Assembly (NCBI GenBank): GCA_018335855.1
Contig: JAGXRM010000046.1
Span: forward strand, 1 to 34,130
Length of the DNA: 34,130 bases
From: Clostridiales bacterium
GTDB taxonomy: Bacteria; Bacillota; Dethiobacteria; Dethiobacterales; Dethiobacteraceae
Direction of reading: 5' to 3'
A program made the translations under genes and the position numbers. Positions 9,032 through 16,337 of the stretch are shown here, one piece after another (the first letter of the stretch is position 1; each line of letters begins with the position of its first letter). Under the pieces are notes generated by a model. The model saw only the letters and a program-made list of their open reading frames with translations. It searched no databases and was not told the origin of the DNA.

Positions 9032-9519
9032 TAACCGTGCTGATTCTCACCGCCCTGGCGCTTGCGCTGTTCTTTGTCGCTCTAAAACGCCGGGACGACA
9101 GTCATAAAGAAGGCGTTATCATCGGCGCCAAGCTCTTTTATAATTATCTGCCGCTATTGCTCCTGGCCTTCCTAGCCGCCGGCCTGCTGCAGGTGGCTCT
9201 CCCGGCCGGGGTGGTCCGCAACTGGCTTGGCGCCGAAGCCGGCTTCCGCGGCATCCTGATCGGCAGTGTGGCCGGCATGTTTATTGCCGCCGGTCCCTAT
9301 GTGTCCTTTCCCATCTTTGCCTCTATCATGGTAAGCGGCGCCGGCATCGGCACTGCCGTTGCCCTGCTCACCAGTTGGTCCTTGATGACCTTCTCTAAGC
9401 TCCCCTTCGAAATCGCCCTCCTGGGCCCCCGCTTCACCATCGCCCGCTATTCCCTGGTCATTATCATGCCTGTTATCGCAGGCTTTATTGCCCATTTCTT
9501 TTTTGCCGGCATAATTTAA
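9025..9519 (+). CDS. Half-size permease, second subunit (PF03773-like)
   Basis: A 164-residue membrane protein paralogous to the gene before it. LIGSVAGMFIAAGPYVSFPI aligns with LLGSVAGGLLPGGPYVYFPI upstream, and LPFEIALLGPR aligns with IPMEVAIMGGR. The start is GTG at 9025, overlapping the previous stop (GTGTTAA) and preceded by AAGGTGA, so translation is coupled and equal amounts are expected. The two proteins probably form a heterodimer equivalent to one full-length permease. The substrate cannot be inferred from neighbours. Confidence 0.72.
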   Translation: MLITVLILTALALALFFVALKRRDDSHKEGVIIGAKLFYNYLPLLLLAFLAAGLLQVALPAGVVRNWLGAEAGFRGILIGSVAGMFIAAGPYVSFPIFASIMVSGAGIGTAVALLTSWSLMTFSKLPFEIALLGPRFTIARYSLVIIMPVIAGFIAHFFFAGII

Positions 9520-9581
9520 CTACAAAAACGCTGCTTATGTTTATTGCCATACTGCTGTTAGTTTGGGAGAGGAGAATCCCT

Positions 9582-9677
9582 ATGGTGCTACGTAAATTAC
9601 TGTCATGCGGTATTTCTTTTAAAACGCATGAACTTTGTGTTATATTTCACTATTTTTCGACATGCGAAAATATTTAA
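9582..9677 (+). CDS. Possible 31-codon peptide
   Basis: An ATG at 9582 follows a good GGGAGAGGAG ribosome site and opens a 31-codon frame that ends TAA at 9675-9677. The peptide is Cys- and Phe-containing with no recognised motif. There is no other support, and it may be a chance frame. Confidence 0.2.
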   Translation: MVLRKLLSCGISFKTHELCVIFHYFSTCENI

Positions 9678-9705
9678 AAAATATTCAGATAATTCAAAAA
9701 ACTTA

Positions 9706-9734
9706 TTGCAATTCAATCCGTACCATGGTATAGT
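9706..9734 (+). promoter_or_regulatory. Promoter of the 49-codon gene
   Basis: TTGCAA at 9706-9711 and TATAGT at 9729-9734 are separated by 17 bp. They lie 39 bp upstream of a small ORF that has a strong ribosome site. Confidence 0.65.
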
Positions 9735-9773
9735 CAGTACATTATTATTTTTAACAGAGAGGAGGCGGTGTGA

Positions 9774-9923
9774 ATGCCGTTTATGAGTTTGTTGGAACGT
9801 ATTGCAAAAGCAAACGAGAAAGAGTATCAAGGGAATCGGCTTTCAACTAGCAGATTAAACCGTCCCTGCAGGAAGAAGAAAGTACTCACCCCCTATCTTA
9901 ACATCCGTCGTAAATGTGATTGA
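9774..9923 (+). CDS. Small basic protein, 49 aa, unknown
   Basis: The ATG at 9774 is preceded by GAGAGGAGG and opens a 49-codon frame ending TGA at 9921-9923. The product begins MPFMSLLERIAKANEKEYQG and has a basic second half with clusters CRKKK and IRRKC. It has its own sigma-A-type promoter (9706-9734) and a strong intrinsic terminator (9956-9989), so this is a complete monocistronic unit. No family is recognised. Two Cys residues and the net positive charge could suit a nucleic-acid-binding or secreted peptide, but that is speculation. A small regulatory RNA that also encodes this peptide is an alternative. Confidence 0.6.
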   Translation: MPFMSLLERIAKANEKEYQGNRLSTSRLNRPCRKKKVLTPYLNIRRKCD

Positions 9924-9955
9924 TTAGGCAGCAAACTATAATCAATAATTCCACG

Positions 9956-9989
9956 AAAAGAACCGTGCCCCTCCCTGCACGGTTCTTTT
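9956..9989 (+). terminator. Intrinsic terminator after the 49-codon gene
   Basis: AAAAGAACCGTGC (9956-9968) pairs perfectly with GCACGGTTCTTTT (9977-9989), with an 8-nt loop and a T-run. It is a textbook rho-independent terminator. Confidence 0.9.
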
Positions 9990-10119
9990 CATATAAAGAT
10001 TGTCTTAGCAGGAATATGGCTCATTTCTATCGAATTCAACAGTAATTATTACTATAGGATTTCTTCCCCAAAAAAATATTCCGACATCGCAGGGATAATT
10101 GCTCTTCACGCATAATATT

Positions 10120-10162
10120 CTGACAATAAGAAAAGATTGTATTTGAGCCTGACAATAAGAAA
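10120..10162 (+). repeat. Tandem 14-bp direct repeat upstream of the FMN-binding lipoprotein
   Basis: CTGACAATAAGAAA occurs at 10120-10133 and again at 10149-10162, starting 29 bp apart. The second copy ends just before the ribosome site (GGTGG) of the gene at 10174. It may be a regulator-binding pair or a duplication scar. Confidence 0.45.
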
Positions 10163-10173
10163 GGTGGTCCTCA

Positions 10174-10566
10174 ATGAAGAGCAAAACACAGTATAGGTTA
10201 TTGATCGTTCTGTTATGTACCATTGCTTTTTTCCTTATCGCCTGCGGGGACCGCAGCAATACAGAAAAACCCGAAATAAAGCCCACCATCGATTTTTCCA
10301 CCGTTCCCGACGGAACCTATCGCGGCCGATTTACCTACGGCGCCTTTAACTACATTGTTGACGTAGTCGTAGCCGATGGCAAAGTAACAGAAATCATTGC
10401 CATCCAAAACAAAGATAACGAGCCCTCCGAAATGGCAGAGGGCGTGTTCGATAATATCATAGCAGCACAGTCGGTAGACATCGACGGAATCTCCGGGGCC
10501 ACAGCATCCAGCAAAGCACTAATTAAAGCCGTGGAAAACTCAGTGAAACACGCACAGCAAAAATAA
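10174..10566 (+). CDS. FMN-binding domain lipoprotein
   Basis: A 130-residue exported lipoprotein. An N-terminal hydrophobic segment ends in the lipobox FLIAC, with Cys at about residue 24, followed by a short charged linker. The remainder is an FMN_bind domain (PF04205): PDGTYRGRFTYG near its start and DGISGATASSKAL near its end. The Thr in SGAT is where FMN is joined covalently in RnfG/NqrC-type domains. It is therefore likely a membrane-anchored flavoprotein on the outer face that takes part in electron transfer. It is monocistronic and ends at a shared bidirectional terminator. The partner is unknown. Confidence 0.88.
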   Translation: MKSKTQYRLLIVLLCTIAFFLIACGDRSNTEKPEIKPTIDFSTVPDGTYRGRFTYGAFNYIVDVVVADGKVTEIIAIQNKDNEPSEMAEGVFDNIIAAQSVDIDGISGATASSKALIKAVENSVKHAQQK

Positions 10567-10577
10567 TCGCTCTAAAT

Positions 10578-10606
10578 AAAGAAACTACGGATTCCGTAGT
10601 TTCTTT
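10578..10606. terminator. Bidirectional terminator between convergent genes
   Basis: GAAACTACGGA (10581-10591) and TCCGTAGTTTC (10593-10603) form a near-perfect palindrome flanked by A and T runs, between the lipoprotein (plus) and OsmC (minus) stop codons. Confidence 0.85.
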
Positions 10607-10607
10607 T

Positions 10608-11027
10608 CTAATCTATCTCAACACCGTTTAGAATGATTTTATACTCAATAGCAGCGCGAAGCGAATTAGCCACAACGCTGTATTTTTCATAAGAACTCCT
10701 TACAGCCTTTAACGCCTGTTCTGCACTGGTCTCCCCCTCAATCCGGTACACTGCTGTAATGTTGGTAAAAGATTTCGGATGTGTTTCCCTCTTTATCCCT
10801 TCCAGTTCCACTTCAAACGATGTCGGAGGAGCGCCAAACTTCCTCAGCAATGAAAGAATATCCATCGACGTACAACCACCCAAGGCAGTCAGCAAAAGCT
10901 CGCTTGGCATAAAGCCCTTCCCCTGTCCGCCTACAGTCGCCCCCGCATCCAGTGAGACAGAGTGCCCAGATGATGCATGCCCTTCCAGGTGAAGCCCGTC
11001 AATCAATTTCAGTTGTACTGGTTTCAT
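10608..11027 (-). CDS. OsmC family protein
   Basis: A 139-residue OsmC/Ohr-superfamily protein (PF02566), related to thiol peroxidases that reduce organic hydroperoxides. SELLLTALGGCTSMDILSLL holds the first conserved Cys on the central helix. The second conserved Cys, normally in a (Y)C.VS segment, appears replaced: the sequence reads EKYSVVANSLRAA. The protein may therefore not use the usual two-Cys cycle and may instead be a YhfA-like variant. The start at 11027 is chosen for its GGAGGT 7 nt upstream. An upstream in-frame ATG lacks one. Confidence 0.87.
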   Translation of the reverse strand: MKPVQLKLIDGLHLEGHASSGHSVSLDAGATVGGQGKGFMPSELLLTALGGCTSMDILSLLRKFGAPPTSFEVELEGIKRETHPKSFTNITAVYRIEGETSAEQALKAVRSSYEKYSVVANSLRAAIEYKIILNGVEID

Positions 11028-11178
11028 TCCAAACACCTCCATCTTTCTTAAAAACGTAGTAATATTATGATATAATGACCGCAAAGATATCATTGTACTC
11101 TGAGCTGGCAACTCACACATATCTATTTACATGGTATGGGGCAGCAGTGCTAATATATATCCTGAAAGGAGACTCAAA

Positions 11179-11700
11179 ATGAACTTCGAAGAAAGCATTA
11201 TAAGAGCCGTGGAGTTTATGGCCATTTCAGCCAAAACAGCCCCCAAGGCCAAAGGAAGCGATTATGTAGGCATAAAAATTATCACCGGTCAGGAAATCAT
11301 TGAATTGGCAGATGCCATGGTAGAGTATGGCCCGTCGGTAAACAAAAAAGACTTTGACCGTGACGGTGAAAATGTCAGAAATTCAACGGCAGTATTACTA
11401 CTCTCATTGGAAAACCCCCAAGTTCTCGGTCTCAATTGCGGCGCCTGCGGGGAGGATAAATGCGCCAACCTCATATCCAAAGAAGGTTCTGAGTTTACCG
11501 GACCCCTCTGTGCCTGGCGCCTCCTGGACCTGGGCATCGCCCTGGGTTCCGCAGTAAAAACAGCCAGCATGTTTAACCTGGATAACCGCATCATGTACCG
11601 TATAGGAGTTGTCGCCAGAAAAACAGGCTTAATGGATGGCGAAATTGTCATCGGTATCCCTGTTTCGGCAACCGGCAAGAGTATATACTATGACAGGTAA
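11179..11700 (+). CDS. DUF2148 ferredoxin-domain protein
   Basis: A 173-residue protein of the DUF2148 family (PF09918), common in strict anaerobes. Cys residues in LNCGACGEDKCANL and GPLCAWR probably bind an iron-sulfur cluster. The C-terminus IGIPVSATGKSIYYDR is the family signature. The function is unknown; cytosolic redox or electron-transfer work is likely. The ATG at 11179 follows AAAGGAGA; an ATG 16 codons earlier has no ribosome site. Confidence 0.85.
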   Translation: MNFEESIIRAVEFMAISAKTAPKAKGSDYVGIKIITGQEIIELADAMVEYGPSVNKKDFDRDGENVRNSTAVLLLSLENPQVLGLNCGACGEDKCANLISKEGSEFTGPLCAWRLLDLGIALGSAVKTASMFNLDNRIMYRIGVVARKTGLMDGEIVIGIPVSATGKSIYYDR

Positions 11701-11727
11701 TTCCCCCGAGGATGCCGCCGGCATTGC

Positions 11728-11955
11728 CTACCAGGCTTTCGTGGACTCCCGAACCAACAGGGTGGCGGAACTAATATTGACTGTATCCCCGGGCAAATGC
11801 TCCTGCAACAAAGCAATGATTCTTTCATAATCCTTTTTTTCATAATAGTGAGTTGCTTTTTTTACACCTGGGTTTAGTATTCCTTTATCAAGCTGTATTT
11901 CGCAAATAAAAAGCTGGGGCAGCAGGACATCGGGCAAATTCACGCTTTCCCGCAC
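11728..11955 (-). CDS. Hypothetical protein or remnant, 75 aa
   Basis: A minus-strand frame of 75 codons that meets the end of the truncated PH-domain gene. It contains GVKKATHYYEKKDYERIIAL, helix-rich and protein-like, but no family is recognised. The start is uncertain: GTG at 11955, without a strong ribosome site. It may be the remnant of a longer gene whose 5' part was lost together with the end of the PH gene. Confidence 0.3.
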   Translation of the reverse strand: MRESVNLPDVLLPQLFICEIQLDKGILNPGVKKATHYYEKKDYERIIALLQEHLPGDTVNISSATLLVRESTKAW

Positions 11956-12233
11956 TACACTGAAGAGAAACCGGTCCGGCGGGGTGAAGCCGTCAGAAGA
12001 ATTAAATAAATTATTAATTTATAAATCCCCTGCCTGATTTCCAGGCAGTCATCTAATACTCTGTATTTTGCCAGCAGCCTCATTGAGAACAGCCAAAACC
12101 AAAATACAGAAAACAGGAGGTACAGCAATTGTATCTTCAGCGAGTCCGCAGTCACTGTCAGGTATATTGCAATACTAACCGTTACTATCAACAGCAATAA
12201 AAGCAGCGGTGATATTTTTGTCAGAAAGTACAT
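11955..12233 (-). pseudogene. Truncated bacterial PH-domain (bPH_4-like) membrane protein
   Basis: The minus strand encodes 92 residues starting MYFLTKISPLLLLLLI: two hydrophobic segments, then LLAKYRVLDDCLEIRQGIYK, where the PH-like domain of YyaB/bPH_4 proteins begins. The family usually runs another 40 or more residues. Here the frame turns into unrelated sequence (TASPRRTGFSSV) and stops, so the soluble domain is missing. The ATG at 12233 overlaps no stop but follows the Uma2 TAG by one base, with GGAGGT upstream, so it was translated in an operon with that gene. Confidence 0.6.
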
Positions 12234-12234
12234 G

Positions 12235-12993
12235 CTACACCTTACCTCCAGGCGGAAACACTCTTTCCAAGTCCAAATCAAGGCCCGGAAACGCGGGATG
12301 GGTAAATTTATCACCCGGGCCCCCCGCGGCAATCAGCGCGTAATTGCCATGCTGAAGCATAAAAGCTTCCAGCGTGTTTTCCTCAGGGTCTGCCAGCCAG
12401 TAGTGGGGAATTCCCGCTTTGCGGTAGATTTCCAGCTTGCGCAGGCGGTCTTTTCTGCGATTTGACGGCGACATTATTTCCACAACCAAATCGCAGGGGC
12501 CGTCGATGCGTTCTTCGCGCATAATATCCTTTCGTGCCCCGGACACAAACAAGATGTCAGGTTGCAGCACATTTACGGGTGTTAAAGTCACATCTAGCGG
12601 AGCAAAAAAGAGTTCTCCCTTAGGGTCAAAATTTTCAAAATAAGTAAGCAACTGACGTACCATCTCCCGGGATATACGCTGGTGACTCATGGTCGGCGAC
12701 GGTTCTTTTACAAGTACCCCTTCGAGGATCTCAAACCGCCAGCCCGGTTCTTCCGGGATTTCCAAATAGTCCTCGTAGGTGTATTTGCCTTGTTTCAGAT
12801 ACACCGGTTGTTCCTCTTTCACAATTAGGTTTTCCATAACCAAAGCAACCAGCACTGCTTCTTTTTTATACCTGTATTGTTTTTTGCCCAACTCAATGAC
12901 AGGTATTTTCTTTTGCCGGGTATACCTCCAGATTGTTTCCACAGATAAGTTTAAAATATCGGCTAGTTCCTGGGCTGTCAGCAGTTTCTCCAT
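12235..12993 (-). CDS. HTH-Uma2 fusion (putative nuclease)
   Basis: A 252-residue fusion protein. Residues about 1-50 form an excisionase/MerR-type helix-turn-helix: MEKLLTAQELADILNLSVET, then WRYTRQKKIPVIELG. From about residue 65 it is a Uma2 domain (PF05685, DUF820), a PD-(D/E)XK nuclease-like fold: LQPDILFVSG, DLVVEIMSPSNRRKD and YRKAGIPHYWLADP carry the expected acidic and Lys residues. Uma2 genes are abundant in cyanobacteria and some Firmicutes and their biology is unsettled. The start at 12993 is chosen because AGGGGTGAT precedes it. The attached DNA-binding domain suggests site-directed action or self-regulation. Confidence 0.8.
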   Translation of the reverse strand: MEKLLTAQELADILNLSVETIWRYTRQKKIPVIELGKKQYRYKKEAVLVALVMENLIVKEEQPVYLKQGKYTYEDYLEIPEEPGWRFEILEGVLVKEPSPTMSHQRISREMVRQLLTYFENFDPKGELFFAPLDVTLTPVNVLQPDILFVSGARKDIMREERIDGPCDLVVEIMSPSNRRKDRLRKLEIYRKAGIPHYWLADPEENTLEAFMLQHGNYALIAAGGPGDKFTHPAFPGLDLDLERVFPPGGKV

Positions 12994-13104
12994 GAGATCA
13001 CCCCTTTGACGCCATTGTATAATCAAACGCAACTATAGTCAACAAAAAACAAGTTGAACATTAGAAAAATCACCCCTTCTGGCTGTAAATTTTGTGAAAC
13101 AAAG

Positions 13105-13305
13105 AATTGTTGGCACCGGCAGGTAAGCCTCCTGGCCAAAGAAAGCATTAAAAAATGCGCAATCTGGGGTTAGATGTTCAGGCCGGGGATTTTGCGGAAA
13201 ACCTGACAGCAGAAGGGATTGACCTGGTTTCCCTTCCCGTCGGTACCAAACTGCGCATCGGCAAATCGGTATCATGCAAAAAGAAATCCTCTTTCGCATA
13301 GAAAG
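13105..13305 (+). pseudogene. Decayed MOSC-domain protein
   Basis: The plus strand carries readable pieces of a MOSC protein (molybdenum-cofactor-associated domain). WHRQVSLLAKESIKK is followed, after a frameshift near 13155, by MRNLGLDVQAGDFAENLTAE and GIDLVSLPVGTKLRIGKSV. A possible last scrap, MQKEILFRI, resembles the usual MPREGIFARV end after a further deletion. The N-terminus and the conserved Cys region are missing. MOSC genes often accompany tungsten/molybdenum oxidoreductases, and an aldehyde ferredoxin oxidoreductase follows at once. No functional product is expected. Confidence 0.7.
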
Positions 13306-13430
13306 TCAATATATCCTGTCAGTTCCGGACAGGGTCTTTATCTTTAGCTGCTTTATTCTCAAACTGCACCATATATTTAAAGGAAAATGCATAAAGATTG
13401 CGAAAAGTAAAAGAACAAGGAGGTGGCAAT

Positions 13431-15263
13431 ATGTCCGGATACTGGAACAAAATCCTGCGTATCAATCTATCTGACCGCACCTTTACCTGGGAGGAAACAG
13501 ACAGAAACGTACAGCAAAAGTATCTCGGCGGGAAAGGCTTTGGCCGCAAGTTCATCTACGATGAGGTCAATCCTAACATCGATGCCCTCGGTCCGGAGAA
13601 TAAACTGTTTTTCTTCACCGGTCCGGCAGCCGGCACTATATTACCCACCACCACCCGCACATCACTACATACTTTATCCCCACTAACAGGCGTAGCCGTA
13701 GACTCCTACTGCGGCGGCAGCCTGGGAATCTTTCTAAAAAAGGCCGGCATCGACGGCATGGTGATTGAAGGCCAATCCTCGTTACCCATCACACTGTTTA
13801 TTACAGAAAAAGGCGCAGAGTTTCACTGCGCCAAGCATCTCTGGGGGAAAGACAGCTACGAAACAGAGCTGCAGGTAAAAAAAGACCTGAAGCAGCCACA
13901 AGCTCGTGTTCTCACCATCGGACCTGCCGGTGAAAACCTGGTTCGCTTCGCCTCCATCGGCCACGATCTGCACCGCCATTTCGGCCGTGGAGGCGGCGGT
14001 GCCGTGATGGGAGCAAAAAAAGTAAAGGCTATAGCCGTCTACGGCAACCAACGAATACCCGTAGCGTTCGTCAATGACTTAAAGCAATACACCAAAGACC
14101 TTGCCCGCCGGATCAAGGAACATCCCGGCACAGGCAAAATTTTCCCCATCATGGGCACACCGGTAGGTGTGGACCTGGGCAATGCCATGGGTACGTTCCC
14201 GTCACACTACTGGACTGACGGCAGAGTGGATCACGTTGACAACATTAATTTCAACGCACTGCAAAAACATACACTGGTGAAAAACGCAGGCTGTCTGGGT
14301 TGTCCCATCCGCTGTGCCAATATTAACCACATTCAAGACGGACCGTATGCCGGCGTCCGCCTTGACGGTCCCGAATTCGAAACAATATATGCCTTTGGCG
14401 GTCTTTGCGGCATCAACGACATCCGCGATATTATCAAACTCAACGATACCTGCGACCGCTTAGGTCTTGACACAATCTCAGCCGGCAACCTGATCGGACT
14501 GGCGATGCACGGGTCAAAGCAAAATAAACTACCACTGCAGCACCAAATCCATTACGGCGATACCGAAGCTGCACTGCAATTACTCTCCGACATAGCATAC
14601 CGGCAACAATTAGGCGCTACCCTGGCTGACGGCATTCGTGAAGCCGGCCGGCAACTGAATATGACAGAAGAAACCATCGAGGTCAAAGGACTCGATCCTG
14701 CCGGGTATGAACCCCGCGCTCTTAAAGGCATGGCTCTCACATATGCTGTCTCCACCCGCGGAGCCACACACCTAAGCTCCACCGTATACGCCAGAGAGTT
14801 AAAAGGGGTAGCCCGTGACATCGAACTGCCTTCCGGCGAACCAGTCAACCGTTTTGACACAATAAACAGAGCGCCCTTAGTGCATGCCATGATGAACCTC
14901 AACACCATCGCCGACTGTTTTATCTTCTGCCGCTTTCTCAACCGTGACCTGCTTACCTGGGAAGACTATACAACATCCTATGAATTGGTCACCGGCATCA
15001 GCCGCACCAAGGATGAACTCATCCAAACGGCAGAACGCATTGCCACCATCTCCAAGCTCTTTAACATCAAAGCAGGATTGACTCGTCAGGACGACCGGTT
15101 GCCCCAAAGGTTCTTAACAGAACCGTTAGGCAAAGGAGCCTCATCCGGTTATTTGATCACACCCGAGGAGCTATCTGCCATGATTGACGATTATTACGCA
15201 CTACGAGACTGGGATAAGGAGGGGTGCCCCACCAAAGAAACGTTAGCTAAACTGGAATTATAA
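13431..15263 (+). CDS. aor: Aldehyde:ferredoxin oxidoreductase (tungsten-type)
   Basis: A 610-residue enzyme that oxidises aldehydes to acids, or reduces acids, with ferredoxin, using a tungsten bis-pyranopterin and a [4Fe-4S] cluster in the cytoplasm. Cluster ligands C288, C291 and C295 lie in CLGCPIRC, with a fourth Cys at 496 or 500. The Pyrococcus enzyme uses 288, 291, 295 and 494. Other signatures are YLGGKGFGRKF at the N-terminus, HFGRGGGGAVMGAKKVKAIA and LDGPEFETIYAFGGLCG. The start at 13431 follows AAGGAGGTGG. A MoaD/ThiS-like gene lies downstream and a MOSC remnant upstream, so this was a pterin-cofactor cluster. Confidence 0.93.
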   Translation: MSGYWNKILRINLSDRTFTWEETDRNVQQKYLGGKGFGRKFIYDEVNPNIDALGPENKLFFFTGPAAGTILPTTTRTSLHTLSPLTGVAVDSYCGGSLGIFLKKAGIDGMVIEGQSSLPITLFITEKGAEFHCAKHLWGKDSYETELQVKKDLKQPQARVLTIGPAGENLVRFASIGHDLHRHFGRGGGGAVMGAKKVKAIAVYGNQRIPVAFVNDLKQYTKDLARRIKEHPGTGKIFPIMGTPVGVDLGNAMGTFPSHYWTDGRVDHVDNINFNALQKHTLVKNAGCLGCPIRCANINHIQDGPYAGVRLDGPEFETIYAFGGLCGINDIRDIIKLNDTCDRLGLDTISAGNLIGLAMHGSKQNKLPLQHQIHYGDTEAALQLLSDIAYRQQLGATLADGIREAGRQLNMTEETIEVKGLDPAGYEPRALKGMALTYAVSTRGATHLSSTVYARELKGVARDIELPSGEPVNRFDTINRAPLVHAMMNLNTIADCFIFCRFLNRDLLTWEDYTTSYELVTGISRTKDELIQTAERIATISKLFNIKAGLTRQDDRLPQRFLTEPLGKGASSGYLITPEELSAMIDDYYALRDWDKEGCPTKETLAKLEL

Positions 15264-15387
15264 AAACAATCAGGGATGTTATGTTTATGAGTAATCTGCA
15301 AGGGCAGAAGCTGCCGATGGGCAGATTCCCGCTTCGCAAGCGGGAGTACGGCGGAATTCGGCCATTTTTTCCTCTGGGACCTTTTAA

Positions 15388-15720
15388 AGTGCATCCTACT
15401 GGGGCGGTGTTGGCACCTTCCGCGCTGCCACTGTCATTGCAGTCATGCTAATGCCTCTGGTTACCCTGATCCGCCCCGCCTTTGGCATCTTCTTCGCCCT
15501 CACCATGGTGGTGCAAGCATTCGCCTGCGGCTATATCGGCATAAAAATGCTTACAGATAACCAGCAACGCGGTATCGCTCTGGCCATGGCCGCCGTACTC
15601 GCCATTAAAGGTGCTAGTATCGGCCTGTTAAGCGGCGTCGTCCTGTATTTTGTCATCGAGCACAAATTTACACCCAAAGTGGTTGACCATGATGTTCCCA
15701 AAAGCGTTAGCTGCGGCTAA
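15388..15720 (+). pseudogene. C-terminal remnant of a small membrane protein
   Basis: The frame is open from 15388 and reads SASYWGGVGTFRAATVIAV, then three hydrophobic segments ending FVIEHKFTPKVVDHD. The first ATG (15445) has no ribosome site and sits inside the first hydrophobic stretch, so the 5' part appears to be missing. The preceding 120 bp after aor contain a GC-rich hairpin (15328-15344) but no gene that can be supported. The family is not recognised. It may be the remnant of a transporter once in the aor operon. A short real protein starting at 15445 is the alternative. Confidence 0.45.
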
Positions 15721-15735
15721 ATCAGGGGGGCCCTT

Positions 15736-15957
15736 ATGCACGTAATCGTCAAATCTACTCTGCTTTCACATCCAAACGTCAAAAAAACAACCCGCGTCCC
15801 GCTTGAAACAGGTGCTACAGTCCAAACACTCCTCCAAGTACCAGGCATCACCACAGAAGCACACCTGTTCATCATAAACGGCAGAGTCAGCCAACTATCC
15901 GACCCCTTACAGGACGGAGACCAGGTCGGAATCTTTCCCGCACTTGTCGGCGGTTAA
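15736..15957 (+). CDS. MoaD/ThiS-like ubiquitin-fold sulfur carrier
   Basis: A 73-residue beta-grasp protein ending in the diagnostic Gly-Gly (FPALVGG). LQDGDQVGIFPALVGG matches the C-terminal signature of MoaD/ThiS carriers, which become thiocarboxylated and donate sulfur. Its place after aor suggests a role in the pterin dithiolene of the tungsten cofactor. AGGGGGG lies just upstream of the ATG. The E1-like activating enzyme is not in this window. Confidence 0.85.
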   Translation: MHVIVKSTLLSHPNVKKTTRVPLETGATVQTLLQVPGITTEAHLFIINGRVSQLSDPLQDGDQVGIFPALVGG

Positions 15958-15961
15958 AACA

Positions 15962-15985
15962 ATGCCCCCGGATTGCCCGGGGCAT
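15962..15985 (+). terminator. Hairpin after the moaD-like gene
   Basis: ATGCCCC (15962-15968) pairs with GGGGCAT (15979-15985), with extra CGG/CCG pairing possible inside. It lies 5 bp after the stop codon. The T-tract is poor. Confidence 0.6.
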
Positions 15986-16067
15986 CCTATATTCCAAGGT
16001 ATTTTTTTTTAAGCAAATGTAGGATATGATGGACATAGATGGAATGTCAAAATTCAGGAGCGGTGTA

Positions 16068-16307
16068 ATGAAAGAGCGTACATTGAAGGTAGGCAGCAAA
16101 TATAAGCACTATAAAGGGAACGAATATATCATTCTGCATCTGGCCAAGAATTCCGAAACACTGGAGGACCTGGTCGTATATCAGGCTCTCTATGGAGAAA
16201 AGAGAGTATGGGTGAGACCGCTTTCCATGTTCCTTGAACAAATCGAACTCAACGGTAAAATCGTGAACAGATTCAGTATAGTCAACGATGATATGGGAAA
16301 GTCCTAG
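16068..16307 (+). CDS. DUF1653 domain protein
   Basis: A 79-residue protein of the DUF1653 family (PF07866), function unknown. Conserved elements are GSKYKHYKGNEYIIL, VVYQALYGEKRVWVRPLSMF and the C-terminal LNGKIVNRF. The start at 16068 follows AGGAGCGG; two ATGs further upstream in frame lack ribosome sites. It lies 30 bp before msrB and is probably co-transcribed. A C-terminal fragment of a second copy sits at 30933-31019. Confidence 0.85.
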   Translation: MKERTLKVGSKYKHYKGNEYIILHLAKNSETLEDLVVYQALYGEKRVWVRPLSMFLEQIELNGKIVNRFSIVNDDMGKS

Positions 16308-16337
16308 CCATGAAACTAAATACAAGGATGGTATGAT

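Noticed and set aside
13039-13299. An 86-codon minus-strand frame
   Set aside because: The plus strand here encodes recognisable MOSC pieces, and the minus frame has no ribosome site or family resemblance.
15281-15453. A 57-codon plus frame between aor and the membrane remnant
   Set aside because: There is no ribosome site and no recognised motif, and it overlaps the membrane remnant in another frame. The GC-rich hairpin inside it has no T-run, so it was not called a terminator.
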